From positions 3,410,001 through 3,474,000 of the forward strand of contig OZ218950.1 in NCBI GenBank assembly GCA_965112735.1: a DNA stretch of 64,000 bases. The letters run 5' to 3'. This DNA comes from Phaeosaccion multiseriatum (taxonomy: Eukaryota; Ochrophyta, other classes). Positions within the stretch are counted from its first letter, which is position 1; every line of letters begins with the position of its first letter. The position numbers were made by a program, and so were the translations under genes. The notes beneath the pieces are model-generated. The model was not told where the DNA came from. It worked only from the letters and a program-made list of their open reading frames with translations, and ran no database searches. Below, piece after piece: positions 37,510-49,067 of the stretch.

Positions 37510-39334
37510 GCTTCCCATGCCTCTCTGCTTGGTTTGGGTATCGTATCCCATTAAGGGATCCGGTAGGGGTGTCCTCGCAGGCGGCCCACAGGGAGCCCCC
37601 ACTCCCCCCCCCCGCCTCGAGTCGCATATGAACTGCGGGAATGGGACGGGACGGGCCACAGCTCAGACAGCATGAACAGCAACCAGCATTAGCTGTTTGT
37701 TCCACTTGCTTGGCAGGCTCAGCGGGGGGGGGCTTTGCTTGGTGCAGGCAGACCTCCTTGGCGGGGCTGGGCATGTTGCTCACTCGGGAGCTCTGAAGCT
37801 GCTCCGTCTGAACCTGCTCCGAGCATGTACAACTGTAGAGGGAGAGTCGTCGCTCAGATCGGTAGGCTCATAACATACGAAGCTGGTGGTTGATGCCCCA
37901 CCGCGCCCTGTGGATGGAGGCGCCCGCCCTGTTTCGGGATAGGAGAGAGAGATTCCTTCGACCCCTAACGTGCCCCGTATTCTCGGTAGCCACTGTCGGT
38001 AGAAGGAGGAAGAAGAAAGGAGGGGAAGGAGGGGAAAAAAGAAAAAAGGATACTGTGATTTCGCGGTTGAGTGGCACTTTTTACGCCCAATTACGCCCCA
38101 TTAATTTTTTTTTACGCCATATGACGACTTTTTTGACGACGTTTGACGACGTTTGACGACGCTTTAGCCCCCTATTTGACGCCCTTTTACGCCCCTTTAC
38201 GCCCTTTTACGCTCTTTGACGCCCTTTTATCTTAATTCGCCTTAATTTCGTCTATAAAAAATCACGTAAAAAAAAATCACGGAAGAGGGCGTAAAAGGGC
38301 GTAAAAGGGCGTAAAAGGGCGTAAAAGGGCGTCAAATAGGGGGCTAAAGCGTCGTAAAACGTCGTAAAACGTCGTAAAACAAGTCGTCATTTGGCGTAAA
38401 AAGTGCCACTCAACCGCGAAATCACAGTATGCGATTTGTCAGTTTCAGTTTTTTTTTAAATCGATGTCTTCTACTTTTTTTCCCTCCCTCCCACCTGGTG
38501 CTTGCTTCTGGATATTAGTCCCTCCTCTCCATTCCTTCCTGTTCTGTGTGAGGAGAAGCACCACCAAGACAAGTAGTAGGAGGCTGTAGCCAAAAACTAC
38601 CATCGCAGCAGTAGCGCCGAAACAGCGCGGATCGCCAGGCCACCGCCGGCTAGCAGGTGAGCTGAGAGAGGGACCCAAGGTTCAAGGGTTAGGGGAAACA
38701 AATGCCAATCCGACAGGACCTTTTGCTCTGAAAGGATGTCACGTGCTTGAGACGAGGGTGGGGTTTTCTTGTAGTGTGTCCTTGATGGGGGGCAGGGGAA
38801 GGAAGGTGAATTTGAAGAATTGTTATGTGCGGGAGTTTTCGGGGTCGAGCGGGTCAGCCGCGGGGAGGGATGTAGGCGTGAGGGGGGGAGCAGAGAGGAG
38901 GAGGCGAAAGCCTCGCAGGGAGAAGCAGCTTTAACCAGCTCGTACTGCCCTCTGCGATCTCTGCCTCGCCTGTAAACGAAGGATTCCGGTGTGGAAGGGA
39001 AAGAGAGCGGGTACCGTTCCCCGTGTCACGCGGGAGCCCCGCTTCAAGCAAACGCGGACAGTCCTGACGCTGGTGTTTACGCAATCGTTTTGCTTTGAAT
39101 TCTCACACCCTTCAAACCCTCTTTGTTCTCGTCCTTGTTTCTCTTTTCCTCAAGGCACCCGGTCACGGTACTCTTATGTTATTTTTGAGGATGCTCCGTG
39201 AGCCTCATTGAGGGTCAGGGGGTGGGCATTTCTGCTTGCTCCTGTAGTGAAAGAGGAGTAGGAGTAGTAATAGCAGCAGCAGCTTGTGGTGGGGTCCGCG
39301 CAGCTTTCCTCGTTGAAGGAAAGCGAGCGTCACC
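37510..39334. other. Gene-poor spacer holding a MITE-like element
   Basis: 1.8 kb between the Abraxas-like stop and the Sip5-like start, the longest spacer in the window. Apart from the fold-back element at 38050-38430, I see no open frame with recognisable motifs and no RNA gene. Confidence 0.5.
38050..38430. mobile_element. Fold-back MITE-like element with TA target sites
   Basis: The outer arms are exact inverted repeats for at least 35 bp: 38051-38087 begins TACTGTGATTTCGCGGTTGA and 38393-38430 is its reverse complement. Inward, the arms keep pairing through imperfect TTGACGACG / CGTCGTAAAA blocks and short repeats of GCCCTTTTAC versus GTAAAAGGGC, so nearly all 381 bp can fold on itself. 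A TA at each tip fits a Tc1/mariner-type 2-bp target duplication. There is no open reading frame, so the element is non-autonomous. The superfamily is inferred from the TA and the CGCGGTT tip only. Confidence 0.8.
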
Positions 39335-42300
39335 ATGGGGAATGGCATGAGCGACTTCGGGACCAAGTCCCCCTTCCGAAAGAAGTCCATCAACAGGGAG
39401 CTTGAGCGGTACTGCAAGCCAAACGGGTACGTTCATGAGGGAGGGGGGGGAAGGAGTAGAGCCTGCACGGCTTCTTCAGATCAGGGTACAGAGGATCGGT
39501 GGAGGTAGTAGTGGATAGTGGACAGGTCACGTGGACCTGTGGGACCCATCTCTCGCCCTTGCACACTTAAGGCACAGCTTGGCAGTGGACAAATATCGAA
39601 GCGCTCCTTTGTCTTGGTGGGGTTGCGACAAGTTCTGTTCCTCCCGGCGCCCCCCTTACTATCCATCTCTCATGCCTATCCTTCACGCACATGTGGTCAC
39701 ACAGGCTGTACGACTCTTGCCCGTACGACGAGAAAACTGTGCGCAAGTGGATTCTGGACGGCAAGGTGGCTCCCCGCTACCACGGGACGGACCGTAACAA
39801 CCAAGCCACAAGTTTGGATGTGTCGGATGCCAGCACCAGTGTCGAGGGCTCGTCGTCAGCTGCCGCTGGAGCAGCCGCAAGCAACTTCGACGGCAGCAGT
39901 CATCAGGGGCGTGCGAGCATCAGTAGCAGCAGCAGCACCCCCACCGCCCCGCCCTCCTCTTCTTTGTGCGGGACTGAAGAGTGCCCCATTTGCTTCATGA
40001 ACTACGAGGGCGTCAACACGACCACCTGCTGCGGCAAGCCGCTGTGTACGGAGTGCTTCCTGCAGTGCAAGCCGCCCCGAGCCGCGGTGAGTGTGTGTGT
40101 GTGAGAGAGAGAGAGAGAGTCAGGGGAAGTGATGCGTATGATGCTTACATGGGTTGGGGGATGGGGGGGGGGGGTAGACGGCGCGTCTCTGTTTTCGGTG
40201 TTTTTCTTGGCAAAATAGAACTTGTTTTTCTCTTGACGTTGAGTCTCTGAAATTGGACGCGACGGTGAGCAGATTTCTTGTGCAAGCAGCACCGGAGTGC
40301 CACCTGCCCCCCTCCATCCTTGCACCGCTTCTTCTTGTCCACCCTGCAACTCAAGTCGCGTATTTGTTGTATTGGGGTTTGCTTTGCTTTGCGTGCAGGT
40401 GACGTGTCCGTTCTGCAACAGCAGCCGCTTCAACGTCCAGTACTTGGGCAAGATGTCTCCAGAGGATCGGGAGAGGAAGGAGATGGAGGAGCAGAGGGTT
40501 ATTGAGGCCACCATTCGAGCGCGGGTCAGTCATTCAGTCTGTCAGTCAGTCAGGCAGGCAGGCAGTGCGTGTCAAGTCGAGGTGGCCTGCGAAATACGCC
40601 ATGCGTCTGGGACTGCTCATCCTTTGCTCCCCCAAAAGGGCGGGTGGGGCTGTTTCGGGCTTGCCTCCCTGCCGGTCACTGACTGTATCAAAGCAAGTAG
40701 AGTGGAGTGTTGGTTGGTGTGTACTTACGTGTTGCTTTCCCTCCCCGTCCACCCGCGTGTGTTCGTGTTGGCAGGTGGAGCATGCAAAGGTCCTGGACGA
40801 GGAGAGGCAGAAGCGACGGAACACCGATGCTAACCAAGACGTGGAGGAAGGGGAGGGTGGCACGAATGGTAGTAGTACCAACAACAACGACGCTGGAGCA
40901 GGAGCAGGCGCTGGTGCTGCTGCAGCGAGCGACGGCGCTGGGGGCGACGGCCTGAGCAGCAGCGGCACAGAGGCAGGAGGCAGTGGGGAAATAAGAAGCA
41001 GGGCAACAAGTGGTGCCGTGACATTCGCGACCGTGGCGGAGCGCCGGAGGATGGAAGAGGAGCTTCGCAGGCTCCAGTGTACGCCTACGCGAAGTCCCCG
41101 AGGGGGCAACGCGAGTCGGCGGTCCTTCTCAGCGGGAGACGAAACCGAAGCCGGAGGATCTCGGAGCGGAGCCGGAGGGGCAGCAGCGGCGAGTACTAGG
41201 AGGGGCAGCAGCGGCGCGGCGGGGGGGAGAGGGAGGGGGCGGCGTAGAGTGCCGGGGGGGGGCGTTCCGAGTGATTTCGACGGAACGTTGTCCGAATTGG
41301 CAGTGTTGCTCATGGGCGGGGGAGTCGGAGGAGAGGGTGGTGCGGAGGCAGATGGAAGCGGTGGAGAAGGAGGCTCGGGGACGGGCAGCAGACGGGCCTT
41401 TGTTGGAGATGGCGATGGTGCCATCTCACAAGTGGAGAACCTCATGTTGATGGAGGCCATGCGGCTGTCGGTCATGGACGAGCAGCGCCGGCTAGAGAAG
41501 GAAGTCAGGGGAGAGGCGGATGGCGGGGCGACTGCCACAGCTGAAGAAGCAGGAGGGGTCGCAGGTGCTGCTTCTGTTGCTCCTGATGGGGGAGGGGCCA
41601 GGGTGGGGATACCACCATTAGCGGCAGCGGGGGCAGCAGCAGCGGTAGAAGAAGGAGAAGCAGATAGGAAAATAGGGGCCGCGAAGGCCACGCCAGCTTC
41701 GGGTGCTGCTGGTGCTACTGCTGCTGACACAAGTCCCTCACAGGCCGCAAAGGCAAAAGCAGCGGTGGACATCCAGGGGGGCGCTGCAGCTTTTTCTCCA
41801 GGGGTTAAGGCAGAAGGGCAGCGTGAAGACACCAAAGTCGGTGCCCCTGCTGCCCCTGCTGTCGCTGGTGCTGTTGGGGCTGCTGCTGGTGCTGCTGTTG
41901 GTGGCGGTGCTGCGGCTGCAGCCGCTGGTGGTGGCGGTGGAGAGTGCGCCGATGGTGGTGGGGAGCAACAATCCGGAGGGGAACCCTCCAGAGAACTTCC
42001 GTACGAGGTTCCAGACAGCTACGAAGCTCAGATGAACTTGGCCATTGCGTTGAGCCTGAGGAGCGCCGCAGGAGAGGCCGACAAATCTCAGTACCCAACG
42101 GAGGAGAGAGGGGCGAAGGGGCCACTGATAGCGGCAGTAGAAGCAGCAGCAGGGGGAGGAGGAAAAGCATCAGCGGCAGCAGGAGGAGGAGGAGCAGGAG
42201 GAGCAACAGCAGCAGTAGGAGGAGGAGGAGGGGGAGATGGGCATCCCCTCGAGGATGACCGGAAAATGCCTGCCCCGACGACTGTGTCAGCAGCAGCTCC

Positions 42301-42787
42301 CACGTCACTGCCTTCGCCTCCTGACAGGAAGCCTTCCCCAGAGGAGGCCGCGACGGCGGCAGCATCGGCACGCGAGAACGAGGATGTGCTTGACAACGTT
42401 TATCTTGCCTCGGATGGCGGCAGTCCTACTCCTCCTTCTGCTACTGCTGTTATTACTACTACTGCAACTACTGGTGGTGGTGCTGCGGCTAGTGCTGACA
42501 TCAGGAGACACGGTGGTGAAGGCGAAGCAAGTAGCCTGGATGGAAAGCTGCCCCCACAAGCGGGAGAAGGAGAGAGCGGTGAAGGCGCCGGAGCACTTGT
42601 TGCACCGCCTGCTGGTAACGGGGGCGCTCATGTAAGCTTGAGCTTGAGGGAGGAAGGAGCACAAGCAGCAAGTCCTGTCCCTCCGATGGCGGCCATGGCT
42701 GCCGGCTCCCCTGCTGCGGCCGGGGGGGCGGACGTCGGTGCCCTCCCAACCACGGCAGGGACGGAGAAAGAACAAGAGGAGAGGTGA
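39335..42787 (+). CDS. Sip5-family RING finger protein with UIM-like motifs
   Basis: Four exons: 39335-39426, 39705-40086, 40399-40524, 40775-42787; 870 aa. The N-terminus MGNGMS fits an N-myristoylation signal, followed by YDSCPYDEKTVRKWILDGKV. The RING-type zinc motif is CPICFMNYEGVNTTTCCGKP, then CTECF and CPFC after the exon 2/3 junction, then RFNVQYLGKMSPEDRERKEM. This arrangement is that of yeast Sip5 and plant DA2-type E3 ligases. Further on, NLMLMEAMRLSVMDEQ and AQMNLAIALSLRSAAGE resemble ubiquitin-interacting motifs, as in other Sip5 relatives. The rest of the last exon is Ala/Gly-rich and disordered. Likely a membrane-associated ubiquitin ligase; substrates unknown. Confidence 0.85.
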
Positions 42788-43018
42788 AGGAAAGTGCAAT
42801 CACACAAGGAACTCAGACGCTGGTTGCGATCATTGTATGACCGGAGCAGCGGAGGAGGCATGTGAAATGCAAGGGGGGACGAACCTCCTTTAATCCGCCT
42901 ACACACACGCATGTACATATTCCTGGCGCTCAGGCGACGCTCAGCTGTTTTTCCATTTATATACTATCAACTGTATGCTATTCTTGCTCACTGTTGAAGG
43001 GACCGATTACCCTTGACC

Positions 43019-43900
43019 TCATCGGGCCAGGGCCTGGCACAGCCTTTGCTCCAGAGAGTCGAGCACGAAGCGCTCATTTTGCCGCTCCATCAATGCCGTC
43101 ACGTGATGATGGTGCCGCTTTACTGGCTCTCGGTCGTAGTAGTTGAGTTGCTTCAAGGATGAAGGAAGCAACGACGAGGTCTCCAGCTGCTCCACGCATT
43201 TGATTCGGAGGTACTTCAGGACCCTCTCCTCCTCTGGCGGTTCGTACCGTCCGCGTGGGAGAGCTGAGGCGAACGCGCTCTGCTGAAAACGAACACGTGA
43301 GTCTGCTCCCGTTCCTCCCCACTTCGCCTCGTCCTTGACCTTCTCTAACAAGAGCGTTCTATCGATGATCTCAATATCCGCCTTGACGAGACCCTCCGCC
43401 AAACCTGCTACCGTTACGGCATCGCGGAGTTGCGGTAATAGCCCCTCGTGACGGGACCTTCTCTGGGGAGGAGGGTACAAGGAGTAAAGTGCCGAGAACG
43501 GGCCATATTGCTGCTCCTGCTGCTGTTGTGACTGTGTCACCTTTTCAAGGAGCTTGACAACGTGTGCTTGGGAATCGTCGAGCGCTTGGAGGTGTTTAGA
43601 GACGCTTAAGGCGGTGGCCTCGAGCCTACTCGCCCCTTTTGAGCCTCTTGGCTCTTGCATCCGCCGCTGCTCTTGCAACTGAAGGTCTTGCTTCTCTTTT
43701 AACAGCGCCTGAAGATCTTTTTTGGTGAGGAATCCTTCGCTATTGCTGTGTTTTTGGAATAGCCTCCCGGCCAGAAAGTCGTCGTCTTGCTCCAGTTTTG
43801 TTGTTGGGACAGGGGATTCGTCCGCGGCTCCACTCGAGCTGCTGCTTCTCCTAGAATGCTTGCTCTTCCTACTGCTCCCGTGCTTCTTCTTCGAGGGCAT
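43019..43900 (-). CDS. Intronless protein of unknown function
   Basis: A single 293-aa frame from an ATG at 43900. The N-terminal 45 residues are Lys/Ser-rich (KKKHGSSRKSKHSRRSSSSS) and could be a nuclear signal. A helical region follows: RLFQKHSNSEGFLTKKDLQ resembles a degenerate EF-hand-like or helix-loop-helix segment but lacks a full calcium loop. C-terminal helices include RDAVTVAGLAEGLVKADIEI and ERFVLDSLEQRLCQALAR. No signal peptide or membrane segment. Codon-level coherence, a proper start and the 115-bp divergent spacing from the next gene support it as real. Family not recognised. Confidence 0.65.
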   Translation of the reverse strand: MPSKKKHGSSRKSKHSRRSSSSSGAADESPVPTTKLEQDDDFLAGRLFQKHSNSEGFLTKKDLQALLKEKQDLQLQEQRRMQEPRGSKGASRLEATALSVSKHLQALDDSQAHVVKLLEKVTQSQQQQEQQYGPFSALYSLYPPPQRRSRHEGLLPQLRDAVTVAGLAEGLVKADIEIIDRTLLLEKVKDEAKWGGTGADSRVRFQQSAFASALPRGRYEPPEEERVLKYLRIKCVEQLETSSLLPSSLKQLNYYDREPVKRHHHHVTALMERQNERFVLDSLEQRLCQALAR

Positions 43901-44015
43901 GAGACCGTAATAATACGGTTACGGCGTCGACGCGTCGTCCTCGCGTGTTGGTGCTCAAAGCGATCACAATTGGCAACTTCTCTTACTAATAAATTCTCCT
44001 CTTCCCCTTCGCAAG
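43901..44015. promoter_or_regulatory. Very short divergent promoter
   Basis: 115 bp between outward-facing ATGs, the tightest head-to-head pair here. Contains CGTCGACGCGTCG and an AATAATACGG/TACTAATAAA AT-rich patch on each side. Confidence 0.4.
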
Positions 44016-45310
44016 ATGAGCCAGCTTGCCACCTCTCTCCTCGGAGCGTTGGTGGCCGACGCGGCGAGCCTCGGTCTGCACTGGCTGTATGATGTTGGGC
44101 GGATTGCCGAGGTCGTGGCACGGGAGGGCAAGGTGAGTAAGGGATTCAATCGGCGTGTCCACTCCAAATGGTGGGGTGGGCATAGTGAGTTATGATGCGA
44201 GAGGGAGGGGAGTGATCCGTGCTCTATGTCCTTTTTGTTTTAAAACATTTGCGGCTCCTTCCTTCCCTCTCGCCCTGGCAGGTGGCATTCATTCCTCCGG
44301 CCCAATCGAATTTTGACGGTGCCATGGCCTACTTTGCTCACGGAGCGAAAAACAACGGAGATCTGTCCCATCACGGAGAGATGCTCCGACTGACCATTCA
44401 GAGCATAATTAAATCGGAGGGAGGAGTCTTCGACGCAGCGGCCTATCAAAAGGATTTCTCCGCCCATTTCGGCCCAGGTACGCATCGTGAGAAGCATCCA
44501 TCTCTCTCCCCTCTCTCTGCCTACATGTCACTCTATCCCCTCTTTCTCTACACCACACATAAGAACGAGGTCCACCTTCCTTCTCTTCGTTTCATGAACC
44601 CGTCAACTCCCCTCTTTCTCTCTCTCCTGACTTGAATCGAGCCAGGTGGAGCATACCACGGGTACATTGACCATGCCATGCGCGGCACGCTTGCGAAAAT
44701 CGCCGCAGAGCAGCTGGAGCCTTCAGGGGTGGACGACGGACAGACAGCAGCCATTGCGCGTTTACCAGCCATCGTAACCATGGGAGGCAGCGCTGAGGCA
44801 ATCCAATCAGTCATCGAAGTCACAAACGTCAGTCGGGATGCGACTCTGTACGGCGCCGTCGTAGCAGATCTCCTGCGCCGTACTTACGCGGGCGAAGGTG
44901 TGCGCGAAGCCCTACATGCGTGCACGGAGGCCGCTGCTGACGGTGACATCAGATCCAAGCTCCAGGACGCGCTCACCACCTCAGAGCAAAGCTCAGTCAA
45001 GTACGGTGAACAGGTGGGACGTGCCTGCAACCTCGACATGGCGGTGCCCCTCGCTTTCCACATCCTCCGAGACGCTCCCGACTACAAGACCGCGATAGAG
45101 CGCAACATTCTGGCAGGAGGGGATTCCTCAGGCAGGGCCACGCTCATCGGCGCAGTGGCCAGCGCGGGGGCAGGTGGTAAAGTCGGTGGAGCCAAGGGGA
45201 TCCCCTTGGAGTGGGTCCTGTCCATGACCCACGGGGCGGAAATCTGGGCGGAGTGCCAGGCCCTGGTCGGGCAGCGCGTGTGCGACTCGGGAGAAGCGGT
45301 TGGTTCGTAA
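44016..45310 (+). CDS. ADP-ribosylglycohydrolase-family (J1-crystallin/DraG-like) protein
   Basis: Three exons: 44016-44132, 44282-44477, 44646-45310; 325 aa. Family members remove ADP-ribose from proteins using two Mg ions. The N-terminal helix GALVADAASLGLHWLYD is the metal-site helix seen in the algal/fungal J1-type branch, SNFDGAMAYFAHGAKNNGDLS lines the pocket, and GGDSSGRATLIGAV with IPLEWV corresponds to the C-terminal GGD metal-binding motif. Acidic metal ligands (Asp in VADAAS, Asp in GGDS) are present, so activity is plausible; the substrate is unknown. No targeting leader is seen. It is divergent from the unknown intronless gene and convergent with the Wee1-like gene. Confidence 0.85.
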
Positions 45311-45618
45311 CGTTTCTTTCTTATCGTTTTACTGCTACATGGTATATATATTGCACAAAATTTTTGACCTAACGAATGGTACAGCAGGACCCTTTGCATG
45401 TGTGTCCTCTGCTGCTGATGAGCTGAGGATGACACACTTTAAAATTTAATTTACTAAAGAATTAAAAAAAAACGAGCAAATGAAATATTTTTTTTCCCCC
45501 TCTGGCTCTCCCTCCACTTTTCGTGTGCCTATTGTTTGGTACCGCAGGGGTGCCGCAGTACCAACACATATGTACAAGGCAGCCTCTGTCGTATGTGTGC
45601 GTGCCTTCCTTCTTGCCT
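45311..45618. other. Convergent spacer
   Basis: 308 bp between the stops of the ADP-ribosylglycohydrolase-like and Wee1-like genes; AT-rich (TATATATATTGC, AAAATTTAATTTACTAAAG) and without features beyond two 3' ends. Confidence 0.5.
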
Positions 45619-48600
45619 TCAGGCCCATGCGTGGGGTGTCTTGGGAAAGAAGGGCGCCCCCACCGGAGATGCAAAATCGCCCCTGCCCCTGCTTTTGCCG
45701 ATGCCCCCACCCCTCCCCGACGGCGGAGGATGCCTCTTCAAGGTTCCTCGAGGAGGAGGGGGGGGCGTTCCCCACCCGGGACCAGCAGCCGCAGACAGCC
45801 GCGCGGAGGAGGAGGAGGAGGAGGACGGGGTGGCGGAGGGGGAGGCGGTGGGCGAGGAGAAGGCTCCACCTCCACCTGCAGCGGCCACAGCAGCGGCGGC
45901 GTTGGCCGTTCGGGGAGACATGCCCACATACCATGCGTCTTCGGAGATAGCAGCAGCTTCGATACCGCCGCCCCTCCTCACAGAGGCCGCGTAGGGCCGC
46001 TCCGAGCTGCCAATGTACAGCGTGGCCTCTCGCACCAAATACTCGTCGATGAAGTCGTCCGTGAAGCGGCTCTCTTCCGGCAGGGCCAGGATTTGTTCGG
46101 GGCTGGGGCGCGCGTCTGGAGACGGGTGCATGAGTTTGTCGCACATCTGTGAGCGTCGTTCGGAGCAAGAGCAAGAGCAGCAGCAGCAGCAGCAGCAGCA
46201 GGGGAGGTGAGTGAGTGAGGGATTGAGGGGAGGGGAGTATTGGCGACGACCGTCCTCTTCGAGTGTGCGTTGAAAGATCGACATGAACGGGTATTTAATG
46301 TACAATGATAGCATTGAACGTTGGTTGAACGGGTCTTTGGGGCAGCAGTTAATCAATCAACGTACCATCTGCATGCTCTCGCCTCGCATGGCCGGCAGCC
46401 TGGGCGCATTTCCGTCTCTGAGGAGATGCCACTCCTCCCCATGGTGAGGCAGGTCCTCCACGCCCGCAGCCAATTCGTAGAGCATCATACCGAGACTGAA
46501 CATGTCTGCGGAGGGGAAGCGCTCGTCGCAATTGAGCAGCTCCTGAGAGGGGGGGGAGGAGGCGGGAGCACGTGCAAGGAAGGAAGAGAGAGTTGAAAAA
46601 GAGGTGGGAGAGGAGGAGGAGGAGGAGGAGGAGGAGGAGGAGGAGCAGCAGCAGCGTAGTACGGGGTGCCGCTAATGTGCATACGATATCACACCAAGGC
46701 ACAGACAGCACAGGGTGGAGGCTTCAGTCCTCCCTCCCGCCCGTCACCGTTTACAGTCCAATCACGAGGGACAGGACAGAGAAAAGCAGGAGAGGAAAGG
46801 CTGGACAACTGCTTGCGCTCATATCTCACCTTGGGCATGTATGAGTCATCGCCCTCCGCCTCCTCGTCATTGCGGCCGAAGGCAGTGGCGAGGCCGAAGT
46901 CGCCAATCTTGAGGCGACCGCAGGCGCTAAGGAAGATGTTGGAAGGCTTAATGTCGAGGTGTACCCAGCCGGCCGAGTGGATATGCATGAGGCCTACGGA
47001 GGTGTCATGCAGCACCTTCCAGAGGGTGTCGTTGGGGATGCTGTCATGCGTCATGGGAGGCAAAAGGGGGAGAGGTACAAAGGTCAGGGGAATGAAAGAA
47101 GGGGGGGCGGACGAGAACATACTCCACGAAGAAGAAGCAGCAGCAGCAGCAGCAGCAGAAGAGGAAGAAGAAGTGGAAAGCTCACCCGAGTTTCGCCTTG
47201 GTGCGCTTGACAATGTCCGTCAAGCTGCCCAGCTCGCACAGCTCCGTCTGAAAGTAGAAGCGCGACCCCTCCACGCCGTCCTCTCCGCCCTCCTGCCACG
47301 CTGGGTGTGTGTGCGTTTGTGAGAGAGAGAGCGAGTGAGTGTACCTGCCTGGCGATCTCCTTAACGACGCTTATGCTCCAAAAGCAAACTCCCCCCTACC
47401 TCCACAATCACTTGCACACATCATGTTACATACTCACTGCCTCCCCCACAGCAACCCACACACTCACCCACTCACTCACTCACCTACACTCACTCACCTT
47501 GCTCGAAGTGCACAACATAGGGGCTCTTCTCCAACCGCTTCAAAGCCCGCACCTCCTGCAGCTTGTGCTCGCGGTCCTTGCGCGAGCGGAAGGGGTACTT
47601 GGACTTCTTGATGGCGTAGTATTGGCCATTCTTTTTGGACTTGGCTGTGAACACCTCGGCAAAGGCGCCTTCCCCGATCTTCACCAGGTGCGTAAAGTCC
47701 TTGTTCATCTCCACCCTGTCCTGCCCGCACTGTGTGTTGCACCGCCGTAGCTTCGCCCCTCCCATAATACGTCCCCGTCGTTCTCTTGCATCAGTACTGT
47801 CATTGCCACCACCCCCGCCGCCGTTCCTGCCGCTCTTGCTGCCACTTGTATCGCCCTCACCGCCAAACGTCCCGCCCGAGTGGCTGCCGCTGCTGCTGCT
47901 GCTGCTGCTGTATCCCAGGCTGCTACCGCTGTTGGTGCTGCCGTTACTACTGCTCCTCTTCAGCAGTACCTTTGTGCAGAACAGCGAGTCTCGCCGCACA
48001 AGATGTGCCCCGTTTGGTGCCTTCCTCACAGCTCGTTTCTTCTTCCGCTGCTGCCCCCCCTCCCCCTCCCCCTCCTCCTCGGCCTCCTCCTCGCTGCTAC
48101 TGCGCCGTGATAAGAAGCTCTGCTTGCCCAATTGGTCTCGGCCTTGCTGAGGGGCCGGAGATAACAACAGTCCGCCCCCCCGTGGCCTCAGAGGCAGAGG
48201 TCTGATCACATCGCCGCCTTCCCTTTCACGGCTCTCCCCCGGACTTGAGTGTGATGAGGGGTGGCTAAAGCCATGGAGGGCGCCATGGCGGCTCCCGCCT
48301 ATCGACGCGGCTCCCACGGGCATGCGTTGTGGAGTGGGAGGACACAGCGCCGCTCTTCCCTTGGACGCTCCCCAGGTACCTGCCGGAGATTTGATGGTAG
48401 GAGATGTAGTTACAGCGGCAGCAGCAGCAGCAGCAGCAGCAGCAACCCCGCCTCTGACCCCTCCTGCTGCCGCCTGTACCGCCTCTGCCACAGCCTCCAA
48501 TCCGACTCCTCCTCCTGCGGCCCCTCCTCCCGCTTGCCCGATCTTGTAAGACGATCTTTGTGCGCGTGATCTTGCGTCTTCCTCTTCTTGGATAGCGGCG

Positions 48601-49032
48601 GTGTCGATGCCCAGCGCACTCCGTCGAAGTCCGTCGCTCGCTGCTCGGCCTCGGAGTACCGAGGAGGACGCCGCCGGAGAGAGAGGCGCGCGAGGAGTGA
48701 GGCAGTCTCCCACCATCGTACTCGCAAAGCTATTGTCCATCATCGCCGGGCTTCTGCTGCTGTATACGCCATTGCTCTCACCCCCGCTACGCCATACAGT
48801 CTTTCCCTTTCCGTCTCCCTCTCCCTCCATCCGGATGCTGCCAAGGACGTTGGTGAAGGCGCTACGATTCTCAGCGTTGCTGTCCCCTCCGCCGTTGACA
48901 TGATACTCGAGTGCGCCCTTTCCTCCGCTGCCAACGTGGTCTATGGGACTGATGTTGTCCTCATATCGGGGTCGCGTCGGTGTCATGTTACTCAGAAAAC
49001 CCGAAAACCGGCCAGGCAGGGCCGTGACATCT

Positions 49033-49067
<35 letters not shown>

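Noticed and set aside
38160-38340. Regularly spaced short repeats resembling a CRISPR array
   Set aside because: Repeats are 10-11 bp with no spacers, mirror each other across a centre, and lie in a eukaryotic fold-back element.
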